From the NCBI GenBank assembly GCA_035439445.1, contig DAORKG010000055.1, forward strand, positions 1 to 16,137: a stretch of DNA of 16,137 bases. Reading direction: 5' to 3'. Positions within the stretch are counted from its first letter, which is position 1. Every line of letters starts with the position of its first letter. This document shows, piece by piece, positions 1 to 7,444 of this stretch. Made by a program: the position numbers and the translations under genes. Source of the DNA: UBA4416 sp035439445 (lineage in GTDB: Bacteria; Bacteroidota; Bacteroidia; B-17B0; Aurantibacillaceae). Below the pieces are notes generated by a model. That model did no database searches, was not told the DNA's origin, and saw only the letters and a list, made by a program, of their open reading frames with translations.

Positions 1-10
1 CTTTTTAACA

Positions 11-48
11 TAAAAATGCCCCCAATAAGTATCTAACTTTTTGGGGGC
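11..48 (-). terminator. Rho-independent terminator of the secreted amidase gene
   Basis: An 8-bp GC-rich stem (18-25 with 41-48, GCCCCCAA/TTGGGGGC) continues after one T-T mismatch into a further 4-bp stem (27-30 with 36-39) with a 5-base loop. Read on the minus strand it is followed by a short T run (11-17). It lies 37 bases beyond the amidase stop codon, so it most likely ends that transcript. Confidence 0.85.
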
Positions 49-50
49 AG

Positions 51-64
51 TGCATCGAGAAGCC
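51..64 (-). repeat. Possible half copy of the TTCTCGA-frame repeat
   Basis: On the minus strand this reads GGCTTCTCGATGCA. That matches the left arm (TTCTCGA followed by TA/TG-C-A) of the palindromic elements at 6998-7046, 7382-7406 and 15449-15582. The matching right arm (CTCGAnnTGACA) is not found before the window edge. It lies directly before the amidase terminator hairpin, which sits where other copies carry their inner hairpin. This may be a decayed copy or a chance match. Confidence 0.35.
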
Positions 65-84
65 TTTTTTGTTAAAGAATAAAT

Positions 85-3000
85 CTATTGTTTAATCAAT
101 TTTTTACAAAACTCTTGATTATTGGATTTTATCTTAACCCAGTAGATACCATTACTGAGATTTAATTGATTTGCATCGATTGTTTTTGAATACACTCCTA
201 CACTCTCTTTAGATTGATACGAAATTATTTCTCTTCCTATAGCATCTAATAGAGTCATATTAACTTCACTATCCTTATCTAAATTGAAGGATATTACAAA
301 AGAATTATTAAATGGATTAGGATATATCGTCACCAAATTGCTCTCGCTAAGTTCCTTTACGCCTGTTGGAATTGTAACGGTTTGACCATTTGTACTGATT
401 ACATTACTAAATAAACCGGCTCCGTTTTCAGACTTCACATTAAAATAATAAGTTGTTCCGTTTACTAATGTTAAGTTTTTTGCAGTAACAGTAGTATCTC
501 CCCAGTTACTTGTCCACGTAAGTGTATTTACAGCACCTGGACTTGTACCAATTGAATACCAATATCTTGCAATTGCAGAGTTAGGATCATTTGATGACGA
601 CCAATTTGCAGATAAAGAATCACTGGTTACAACTACATTAATATCAGCTGACTTTCCATCGTTAATTGTAGAGATATTTGAAGGATTTGTCCAATCAATA
701 TTTAAGTCATGATAATAAATAGATGATAAATTTCCAGCAGAATCATTTACGATTGATTTAACCTTAGCGGCAAATTGTGTAGGGTTAGGATTTTGATAAC
801 GAACATCATTAGCATTTCCGGATCCCACAGAAACACTTACAGAAGCAGTTGGACGTGATCGATACACTTTAATTTCATCTAAACTCCATTTACAGTTTCC
901 ACTTCTAAACGAAATATGTGTTCCATTACTCAAAGGCATTGGATCTGTCCATGTAGCAATTATCGAATTATCTTTATAAACTGTTATCTTACCTGTAATT
1001 CGATCATAAATCACTTTAAAATCGTACCATTGCCCTGCTGTTAAATTACAAGCGGCTGTGTAGGTTGGCGAACCAAACACATTTACACCACCTGAATAAG
1101 AAGTTTTATAAATTTGAACTGCCTGATTATCTAATCTAAACCAAACAAAATAACTATTACCTCTGTTTACACTATCAGGAGCATCGCAAAAGAAATGAAA
1201 ACCGGCTCTTCTGTTTGTTCCAGCACCTTCTAGCTTTCCTTTAAAGTTATATAAGTATCTATTGGATAAGTTTTGTGTTAAAGCTGCGTAGATATTTGTG
1301 TTAGCAGCTGCCGTGCTCACTTCGTCTGTTTGTTCAATAGCATTATTATTAATGCCCCACGTACCAACTTTTTGTGTCCATTCAGGATGAATGGCTACAT
1401 CAAAATTATCTGAGAAAAATCCATGTGTATAATTTCCACGCCATTCTGTTCCATTATAATCAATTACTTGATAGTAGCTTTTTTCTAAACCAGAGCCACC
1501 TAAATTATCAGCATCGTTAAAAGAAGCCGTAAAGTTAGTTGTTTGCCATGTTCCAATTGTTGATACTGAAGTGGTTGGCACTACATTATCGGCAGTATTT
1601 GTTGGAGTTGGAACTGCATTGGATGTATAAGTTGCAATCCATCCTGTGGCTGTAGTTGCACAATCAGAACGGAACTCGATTAACAAATTTGGTCCAGTAG
1701 AATTGATGGTACCAGGTGAAACCGTACTCGTATATTTACCTATTAATGTTGAACTGGTTGAGTTTCCATCATAAATAAACATGTAATCATAATTATTTTC
1801 CAAACTAAAAGAGGTGAAACTCATACTCACAGAAGTTGCACCACCTGAAGGTTGAAACAACCATAATTTACGTTCATCATCTGTATAATTACCTGCAGCC
1901 CCTCCCGAATCATAAAAAGTCCCTGATGTTGTTGTTACCGTAGTTACTGTTGGTGTATTGTTTAATAACTTATAAAAAAGATCCCAATTCCAGTATGGTC
2001 CCGGATCATTATGTGTTTGATTGGGATACATTTGATGCCCTTTAATTTTCACACAGGTTCCTTGCTGACATTGTTGAGTTGTACCCGAACATCCAGGGCC
2101 AAAATAACAACGCAAGGGATTGATATTATTACTTGTACACATATCTCTTACTAAATCAGCACTTGAAGTTAACATTGCAGTTGTATACCAATTATATCCG
2201 GTACTAGCATAGCCCTCATGCTCAATACCCAAAGTATATGGATTTTCTGAGCCTACATGCCATGCCTTATCTGCTTCGTAAACCATTTGAGTTACCTGTC
2301 CATCAGAACTTCTAACTACATAATGCGCCGATGCTGAAGCGCTACAGTTTTTAAACCATGAAATACAACCTGCATAACTTCCTTCTACATCATGAATAGC
2401 AACCATCGTAATAGCTGTTCCATTTCTTGAACTATAATTACAAGTTGTTGGGTTCCAAATTCCTGGAGGATAATCGGGAGACATTACAGTATTAGCCACT
2501 CCTGAAGAACGATAAGTAGAACCTGATGAGTTAGAAATCCCGTTTGGATTAATAATGATTGAATTAGAACTCAATACTTCATAATTGTTACCAAAAATAC
2601 TTTGCAAATTTATTTGATAATCAGGGAATCCATAAAAATCCTGGAACTCACCGTTTGACATAAACCAATACAATTGATATAAATGCGAATTCATCGCAAA
2701 ATCATTTTGCAAATCATTCACTAATGGCAATTCACTTAATGCAACCAATATTGGTTTATATAGTGATAAATCATTACCTGTAATTGACATTTGTGTTTGC
2801 AATATTGAAAATGCTTTCGCATACGCTAAAATATTTTTTTCTGGATTTGATTTAATATCTAAGATTGAATATCCTGATAATTGAGAAACATACACTAAGT
2901 TATTTCTAAAATAACCTTGTCCGTTTTCTGTTAAACCCATCACGCCATAAGCTGTAGGATAACCAATACAACTTGGCTCTTGAGTACTAGTACCTAGATG

Positions 3001-3180
3001 TGTAAATCTACTTTGAGAAAAAGCAACCGATTCTAAAACTCCTCTTGGAATAGAAGGATTTAAACTATATGCTTTCCTAAAAAAAGCATCGTATTGATTG
3101 GTGATTAAAAGTTCGCCAACTGAGTTTGAAAACGCTTGAAAAGAAAAGATACAAGCAACAATGAGTAATAGTTTCTTCAT
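85..3180 (-). CDS. Secreted T9SS-sorted N-acetylmuramoyl-L-alanine amidase with lysozyme-like N-domain, CUB, lectin-like and Fn3 modules
   Basis: The protein is predicted to cleave the MurNAc-L-Ala amide bond of peptidoglycan outside the cell. A Sec signal peptide covers about residues 1-20. Residues 25-200 resemble a lysozyme/lytic-transglycosylase-like fold: NPSIPRGVLESVAFSQSR with Glu50 as the candidate acid, then YGVMGL at 78-83. An Amidase_2/PGRP-type domain spans about 240-405, with likely zinc ligands His263, His381 and Asp392, plus AWHVG (306-310) and Glu320. A CUB-like domain covers 415-520, a Bacteroidetes Ig-like segment 530-590 and 775-830, a concanavalin-A-like lectin module about 590-775, and Fn3 about 835-935. 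The T9SS type A sorting domain (945-1031, YPNPF at 953-957, ending KKLIKQ) implies export through the type IX machinery. The gene is 85 bases after the ABC exporter and has its own terminator. The amidase and sorting domains are clear; the lysozyme-like and lectin calls are pattern-based. Confidence 0.9.
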   Translation of the reverse strand: MKKLLLIVACIFSFQAFSNSVGELLITNQYDAFFRKAYSLNPSIPRGVLESVAFSQSRFTHLGTSTQEPSCIGYPTAYGVMGLTENGQGYFRNNLVYVSQLSGYSILDIKSNPEKNILAYAKAFSILQTQMSITGNDLSLYKPILVALSELPLVNDLQNDFAMNSHLYQLYWFMSNGEFQDFYGFPDYQINLQSIFGNNYEVLSSNSIIINPNGISNSSGSTYRSSGVANTVMSPDYPPGIWNPTTCNYSSRNGTAITMVAIHDVEGSYAGCISWFKNCSASASAHYVVRSSDGQVTQMVYEADKAWHVGSENPYTLGIEHEGYASTGYNWYTTAMLTSSADLVRDMCTSNNINPLRCYFGPGCSGTTQQCQQGTCVKIKGHQMYPNQTHNDPGPYWNWDLFYKLLNNTPTVTTVTTTSGTFYDSGGAAGNYTDDERKLWLFQPSGGATSVSMSFTSFSLENNYDYMFIYDGNSTSSTLIGKYTSTVSPGTINSTGPNLLIEFRSDCATTATGWIATYTSNAVPTPTNTADNVVPTTSVSTIGTWQTTNFTASFNDADNLGGSGLEKSYYQVIDYNGTEWRGNYTHGFFSDNFDVAIHPEWTQKVGTWGINNNAIEQTDEVSTAAANTNIYAALTQNLSNRYLYNFKGKLEGAGTNRRAGFHFFCDAPDSVNRGNSYFVWFRLDNQAVQIYKTSYSGGVNVFGSPTYTAACNLTAGQWYDFKVIYDRITGKITVYKDNSIIATWTDPMPLSNGTHISFRSGNCKWSLDEIKVYRSRPTASVSVSVGSGNANDVRYQNPNPTQFAAKVKSIVNDSAGNLSSIYYHDLNIDWTNPSNISTINDGKSADINVVVTSDSLSANWSSSNDPNSAIARYWYSIGTSPGAVNTLTWTSNWGDTTVTAKNLTLVNGTTYYFNVKSENGAGLFSNVISTNGQTVTIPTGVKELSESNLVTIYPNPFNNSFVISFNLDKDSEVNMTLLDAIGREIISYQSKESVGVYSKTIDANQLNLSNGIYWVKIKSNNQEFCKKLIKQ

Positions 3181-3265
3181 AGGATTGTTAAATTCCTTTA
3201 AAACTATAAAAAATCAGATAGAGTAAAAAGTTAAAATTTCGCTAAACAGTTTTAGAGATAAAGAA

Positions 3266-5044
3266 TTAAGCCAATTCGAGCATTTTTTTATAAACACCAT
3301 CCACTTTATCTGCTAATTCAGAAGTTTGCCCCTGCTCTATCACCTGCCCTTTATCCATCACAATAATTTGCTTAGCATGATGAATAGTTGATAAACGATG
3401 GGCAATGATAATAGAAGTTCTGTTTTTAGCCAATTCTATAGATGCTTTTTGAATTAATTTTTCTGTTTCCAAATCAATAGAAGAAGTTGCTTCATCTAAT
3501 ACAAATATTGGAGGATTGTATACATAAGCTCTTACAAAGGCTACTAACTGCCTTTGACCGACGGAAAGCATTGCTCCTCTTTCTTTTACATTATAATGAT
3601 AACCTCCCGGCAATGAGGTGATGAATTCATGAATGCCAATATTTTTAGCAGCTGCTACAACTTGTTCTTCTGTAATGTTAGGATTATGAAGCGTAATATT
3701 ATTTAAAATCGTATCACTAAATAAAAACACATCCTGTAGCACTACACCAACAGATTCTCGCAATTCATTTAATTTATAATCTGACACACTTACATCATCA
3801 ATTAAAATTTGTCCTTTATTAATTTCGTAAAACCTACTCAATAAATTAATAATACTTGATTTACCTGCTCCCGTTGCTCCAATAATAGCAACTGTTTCTC
3901 CTTGATTAATTGTAAACGAAACTCCTTTCAATACATAATTTTCATCTTTATAGGCAAACCAAACATCTTTGAACTCCACTTTACCTTTCATGTTTTGAGT
4001 AGAAATAGTTCCTGTTTCAGATATTATTTCATCTGTATCAATCACTTTAAATACTCTCTCTGAAGCTACCACACCCATTTGCAACGTATTTAATCTATCA
4101 GCCAGTAAACGTATAGGGCGAAACACCATGTTAATCATCATGATGAAAAAGGTAATATCACCCAATTGCAAATTATAGTCGTTTGATTTTAAACCGGCAA
4201 ACCATACAAATAAAGCGATAGACACTGCGGATAAAATTTCAACGACCGGAAAGAAAACAGAGTAGTACCAAATGGAACGAATATTAGCTACCTTATGTTT
4301 TTCATTAATTTCTTTAAATTTTCCGTACTCTATTTTTTCACGATTAAATAACTGCACTATTCGCATTCCAGAAATATGTTCGTTTGTAAAGGCATTTAAA
4401 GACGCTACAGCATTTCGAACTTCTGAGAATGTTGTCTTCACTCCATTTTTAAACAAATTAGTGGCAACCAATAATAAAGGAATCGTACTTAATGTTACTA
4501 AAGCTACCGCCCAGTTTTTCATCAGCATGGCTGTTACAAATATGACTAACATTAATATATCACCCATGATAACAATAAAGCCCTGAGAGAATACATCGCT
4601 TAAACTTTCAATATCAGAAATAGCTCTAGTAACCAAAGTGCCAACAGGTGTATTATCAAAATAAGTATTCTTTAATTTTAAAATGTGTGTATAAACCTGC
4701 AAACGTAAATCCTTTACAATGTTTTGTCCTAGTAGATTAGTAACATAAATATTAGTGAACTGTAATATGGCTTCAGTTAACAATACACCTATCAGTAACA
4801 ATCCTATAAAATTGATGTAAGATACTTTTTCGCTGTCAGGCAAATAACCTGCATCCGAAACATTAACAGCGCCTATACAATTTAGCATCTTATTAATTAG
4901 TAAAGGGCGAACTATTGTTAAAGAAGATAAAGTAAGCGTTAGTATAATAGCACAAAAAAACAATCCCTTATAGGGCTTACTATAAGACAATATTCGTTTT
5001 AGTAACTTAAAACTAAATTTATTTTTTTGTTCAGTGCTAGACAT
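3266..5044 (-). CDS. MsbA/MDR-type ABC exporter half-transporter (fused permease and ATPase)
   Basis: This is an inner-membrane exporter expected to work as a homodimer; the substrate (lipid, lipid A precursor or drug) cannot be read from the sequence. The first ~320 residues are the transmembrane domain, with about six hydrophobic helices (roughly 28-48, 78-98, 153-175, 178-197, 262-283, 295-310). The nucleotide-binding domain is complete: A-loop Tyr365, Walker A GATGAGKS (389-396), Q-loop Gln437, signature LSVGQ (493-497), Walker B with LDE (513-518) and H-loop His549. At 592 residues it has the usual length of the family. The ATG overlaps the truA stop by 8 bases, so the two are almost certainly co-transcribed and translationally coupled. 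MsbA itself is possible, but any B-family half-transporter would look like this. Confidence 0.93.
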   Translation of the reverse strand: MSSTEQKNKFSFKLLKRILSYSKPYKGLFFCAIILTLTLSSLTIVRPLLINKMLNCIGAVNVSDAGYLPDSEKVSYINFIGLLLIGVLLTEAILQFTNIYVTNLLGQNIVKDLRLQVYTHILKLKNTYFDNTPVGTLVTRAISDIESLSDVFSQGFIVIMGDILMLVIFVTAMLMKNWAVALVTLSTIPLLLVATNLFKNGVKTTFSEVRNAVASLNAFTNEHISGMRIVQLFNREKIEYGKFKEINEKHKVANIRSIWYYSVFFPVVEILSAVSIALFVWFAGLKSNDYNLQLGDITFFIMMINMVFRPIRLLADRLNTLQMGVVASERVFKVIDTDEIISETGTISTQNMKGKVEFKDVWFAYKDENYVLKGVSFTINQGETVAIIGATGAGKSSIINLLSRFYEINKGQILIDDVSVSDYKLNELRESVGVVLQDVFLFSDTILNNITLHNPNITEEQVVAAAKNIGIHEFITSLPGGYHYNVKERGAMLSVGQRQLVAFVRAYVYNPPIFVLDEATSSIDLETEKLIQKASIELAKNRTSIIIAHRLSTIHHAKQIIVMDKGQVIEQGQTSELADKVDGVYKKMLELA

Positions 5045-5798
5045 TAAATATAGTTTCAGGATACTGAATATCGGTTAAATATAATGCATGACCAGGAGCA
5101 GACATCCCTGCATCTGATCGGTTTTTATTATTGACAATTGTTTTAAACTCTTCAATTGTTAGCTTACCTTTTCCAACTTCCAGTAATGTTCCAACAATAG
5201 CGCGAACCATGTTTCTTAAAAAACGATTAGCTAATATTTTAAACACATATTCATCCTCATTTTGTTTGATCCATTGAGCAAAAGTAACCGTGCAATTATT
5301 TGTAAAGGTTTGCGTATTCACTTTACTAAAACTGGTAAAATCTTCAACAGTCAATAAATAAGAGGCAGCTTCATTCATTGCTTTAAAATCAATATCCCCA
5401 AAAACATATAAAGAACTATTGAATAAAAAGGGGCTTTTGGAACGATGAATTAAATAATCATAAGTTCTCGAAACAGCATCAAACCTAGCACTCGCTTCAT
5501 CTTTAACCGAGTATATTTTTTTGATGGCTATTTCAAAAGGTAATACTTTATTTAATTTATACACATAATTTTTATCGGTATGCAAATCAGTTTTCTCAGA
5601 ATCAAAATGGGCATAATAATCTTTGGCATGGACTCCGGCATCTGTTCTGCCGCATCCTACAACCTCAATTGGATGACCAATAATCATCGACATTTTTTCC
5701 TGTAAAACATGCTGCACTGTAAGTGGGGTGTTATCCTGCACTTGCCAACCATGAAAGTTGGTACCATTATAAGCTAATTGGATAAAATACCGAGGCAT
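5037..5798 (-). CDS. truA: tRNA pseudouridine(38-40) synthase TruA
   Basis: The enzyme isomerises uridine to pseudouridine at positions 38-40 of the tRNA anticodon stem-loop, in the cytoplasm. The hallmark GCGRTDAGVHA is at residues 48-58, with catalytic nucleophile Asp53. The N-terminal RYFIQLAYNGTNFHGWQ and the later NRFLRNMVRAIVGTLLEVG are typical TruA blocks. At 253 residues it is full length. It follows the lipoprotein gene by 35 bases and overlaps the start of the ABC exporter by 8, so it is the middle gene of an operon. No Shine-Dalgarno sequence is seen. The call is secure. Confidence 0.97.
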   Translation of the reverse strand: MPRYFIQLAYNGTNFHGWQVQDNTPLTVQHVLQEKMSMIIGHPIEVVGCGRTDAGVHAKDYYAHFDSEKTDLHTDKNYVYKLNKVLPFEIAIKKIYSVKDEASARFDAVSRTYDYLIHRSKSPFLFNSSLYVFGDIDFKAMNEAASYLLTVEDFTSFSKVNTQTFTNNCTVTFAQWIKQNEDEYVFKILANRFLRNMVRAIVGTLLEVGKGKLTIEEFKTIVNNKNRSDAGMSAPGHALYLTDIQYPETIFNV

Positions 5799-5833
5799 TC
5801 GGTAAAGATAAGCATTAGATTAATGAAATGAAA

Positions 5834-6451
5834 TTAATGAAACCTAATTTCTAAATACAGTAACTTTTTAGGCCAGTGGGCATTGTTTTCGGGCTTTAAC
5901 CGTTTGTTTTTAGCTAAAAACAAACGGTATTTAGACACGCCAATATTTAACAAATAATCTCCAATATCTGACTTAACAGAGACTTCTGTATAACCATCCT
6001 CTGAATAAAAATCAGACAATGATATTTCAGATATACGATTAGTTCCATTTCTGGCAACAAAAGATTTAATGACTTTCTTATATTTATTTAAAACACTATC
6101 CGTTAATCCTTCATAATATATTCTGATAACCGTATCCATTAATGGAAAGCCCTTCCCTGTGGCTTCAATAAAATTTGAAGTATCTTTCCTTGTACTATCA
6201 ATAGAATTAGATTTTTTAAAGTCACTCGCCTTATCGTAAGAAGAATTTTTAGGATATCGATTTGCGCTACTTTGCGAACCCTTTATTTTTCTTCTTTTAC
6301 CTCCGGTAGCTAATTGTATTTTTCTTTTCAGTGGCTTTAAACTAAACTGCTGCCTCACACAACTTCCTTTAAAACAGATATAGGGAAATTCATGATGTAT
6401 AGCACAGGAACTAAACAAACTCAAAATAACTATACAAATAATGACTCTCAA
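5834..6451 (-). CDS. Small outer-membrane-type lipoprotein, possibly with a degenerate OmpA-like C-domain
   Basis: I do not recognise a named family. The N-terminus is a short lipoprotein signal ending in LFSSC, with Cys16 as the lipidation site. Residues 40-100 are a basic, Ser/Lys-rich and probably disordered linker. The C-terminal part (about 105-205) has the rhythm of an OmpA-like peptidoglycan-binding domain: YKKVIKSF, then a strand and turn, then LLNIGVSKYRL, ending in LYLEIRF. The usual Asp and Arg that bind diaminopimelate are not obvious. The start must be a non-ATG codon: a TTG at 6449-6451 directly precedes the signal peptide, an in-frame stop lies 33 bases upstream, and no in-frame ATG falls between that stop and the lipobox. 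It is 60 bases after GDPD and 35 before truA, probably in the same operon. Confidence 0.75.
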   Translation of the reverse strand: MRVIICIVILSLFSSCAIHHEFPYICFKGSCVRQQFSLKPLKRKIQLATGGKRRKIKGSQSSANRYPKNSSYDKASDFKKSNSIDSTRKDTSNFIEATGKGFPLMDTVIRIYYEGLTDSVLNKYKKVIKSFVARNGTNRISEISLSDFYSEDGYTEVSVKSDIGDYLLNIGVSKYRLFLAKNKRLKPENNAHWPKKLLYLEIRFH

Positions 6452-6511
6452 AAAAGTAAAAATGCTTAAAGTAATAGTATACTATGTTATAACACAATAT
6501 GGTAACATGTA

Positions 6512-7369
6512 TTATAACGATAAAATATCGGGTTTATTAGTTATAATGCCATCAACACCTCTTTTAGCTAATTTACGTGCCTTGCGCGGATTATTAACTG
6601 TCCATACGTATACAGTTTTACCCAATTTATGTATTTTTTTAATCACGCGTCTGCTGCAAAATTTATAGTACACATTAACACCTTCCCAGTTTTTAAAATC
6701 ATCTTTACTAAAATGTTTATCAAAATTAAAACTGACTAAAGGCAAATTAAATACGATTAACTTCTGCAGATTAATGCTACTATCTCTTTTTGCAATATTT
6801 ATCAATGGCTCTTTTTCAAAAGAATGAATGGTACTTATCCAACCATGAGCATTGTACTTATCTATTAAATCAATGATGTGTTTCTCAATATTTGGGTAAT
6901 AAGAGTTTCCTTTTTTTAATTCAATCAATAACTTACAACGGCCATTGATAAGTTGTATCGCTTCTTCTAAAGTTGGGGGATGCATTTTTTCTTTTTGCTT
7001 CTCGACTTGCCCTTCGACTCCGCTCAGGGTGACACTCGAAGTGACAAAAAGTTGTTTAAAATCTGAAGAGGAAATATCTTTTATCAATCCTTTGCCGTTA
7101 GTTGTTCTATCCACACTTAAATCATGCATAATAACTACGACGCTATCTTTAGTTTGATGCACATCAGTTTCAATAACCATGGCTCCCATTTCAATCGCTT
7201 TTTCAAAAGACGCTAAAGTATTTTCGGGAGCATAGGCACTGGCTCCTCGGTGGGCGATGATGATTGGAGATTGGGAAAAGGAAATAAAGGATAGATTAAC
7301 CGCAAAGAATGCAAAGATAAACCGCAAAGTGCGCATAAAAGGAAAAAATATAATTACTTGATTGTACAT
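6512..7369 (-). CDS. Exported glycerophosphodiester phosphodiesterase (GDPD family)
   Basis: The enzyme is predicted to hydrolyse glycerophosphodiesters to glycerol-3-phosphate and an alcohol, in the periplasm. GDPD motifs are intact: HRG with His40 and Arg41, ENT (49-51), ETD with Glu67 and Asp69, MHD with His82, PTLEEA (132-137), ELK with Glu150, and the C-terminal VYVWTVNN and GVDGIITNKP blocks. Two starts are possible. The 7369 ATG gives 285 residues; Met12 (ATG at 7334-7336) gives a cleaner signal peptide (MRTLRFIFAFFAVNLSFISFSQS) and I think it at least as likely. Residues 12-25 of that signal peptide are encoded by a dispersed repeat. Residues 109-124 come from a second repeat (6998-7046) that sits where the family normally has its DAGSW-like segment. 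The catalytic residues remain, so activity is plausible but untested. Confidence 0.9.
   Translation of the reverse strand: MYNQVIIFFPFMRTLRFIFAFFAVNLSFISFSQSPIIIAHRGASAYAPENTLASFEKAIEMGAMVIETDVHQTKDSVVVIMHDLSVDRTTNGKGLIKDISSSDFKQLFVTSSVTLSGVEGQVEKQKEKMHPPTLEEAIQLINGRCKLLIELKKGNSYYPNIEKHIIDLIDKYNAHGWISTIHSFEKEPLINIAKRDSSINLQKLIVFNLPLVSFNFDKHFSKDDFKNWEGVNVYYKFCSRRVIKKIHKLGKTVYVWTVNNPRKARKLAKRGVDGIITNKPDILSL
6998..7046. repeat. Compound palindromic repeat inside the GDPD coding sequence
   Basis: The outer frame is TTCTCGACTT (6999-7008) and CTCGAAGTGACA (7035-7046), the same as in the copy at 7382-7406. Where that copy has only CG between the arms, this one has 26 bases (7009-7034), containing CCCT...AGGG arms and ending in its own TGACA. 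A second repeat is thus nested in the first. On the minus strand 48 of the 49 bases read as 16 sense codons in the GDPD frame (residues 109-124, VTSSVTLSGVEGQVEK). Confidence 0.85.
7297..7334. repeat. CGCAAAG-type repeat coding the GDPD signal peptide
   Basis: AACCGCAAAG occurs twice, 22 bases apart (7298-7307 and 7320-7329), with a further GCAAAG between (7311-7316). The minus strand reads as CTTTGCGGTT units. I recall similar CTTTGCG arrays as dispersed intergenic repeats in many bacterial genomes. Here the unit encodes residues 12-25 of GDPD, which form the hydrophobic signal-peptide core. Confidence 0.65.
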
Positions 7370-7381
7370 CGTTTAAACCTA

Positions 7382-7406
7382 CTTCTCGACTTCGCTCGAA
7401 GTGACA
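7382..7406 (+). repeat. Short palindromic repeat, minimal copy of the TTCTCGA frame
   Basis: The core is a near-perfect palindrome, ACTTCG-CT-CGAAGT (7389-7402), flanked by CTTCTCG on the left and GACA on the right. It shares TTCTCGA (7383-7389) and CTCGAnnTGACA (7395-7406) with the copies at 6998-7046 and 15449-15582. It lies between mutS2 and GDPD in the leader of GDPD, and could fold in the RNA. Confidence 0.85.
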
Positions 7407-7416
7407 TGTTATTTAT

Positions 7417-7444
7417 CTTATAACTCATAACTTACTTCTTATAA
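7417..7444. repeat. Tandem heptamer array after mutS2
   Basis: Four consecutive 7-base units are present: CTTATAA (7417-7423), CTCATAA (7424-7430), CTTACTT (7431-7437) and CTTATAA (7438-7444). The array directly abuts the mutS2 stop codon (7445-7447). The first, second and fourth units differ from each other by at most one base; the third is degenerate. With the element at 7382-7406 it fills most of the mutS2-GDPD spacer. Confidence 0.75.

Noticed and set aside
3242..3255. Palindrome CTAAA-CAGT-TTTAG after the ABC exporter as a terminator
   Set aside because: The stem is only 5 bp of mostly A/T pairs and is not followed by a clear T run, so it is too weak to call.
4272..4586. Open frame antisense to the ABC exporter, and similar antisense frames over mutS2, GDPD, DUF349, the DsbA-like gene and anmK
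   Set aside because: Each lies wholly or mostly inside a well-supported gene on the other strand or in another frame and shows no family motif of its own.
6441..6668. Plus-strand frame across the lipoprotein-GDPD junction
   Set aside because: It overlaps the ends of two supported minus-strand genes and its product has no recognisable pattern.
7417..7444. Heptamer array considered as a CRISPR or iteron-type origin
   Set aside because: Units are only 7 bases, have no spacers, and no cas or replication initiator gene is nearby.
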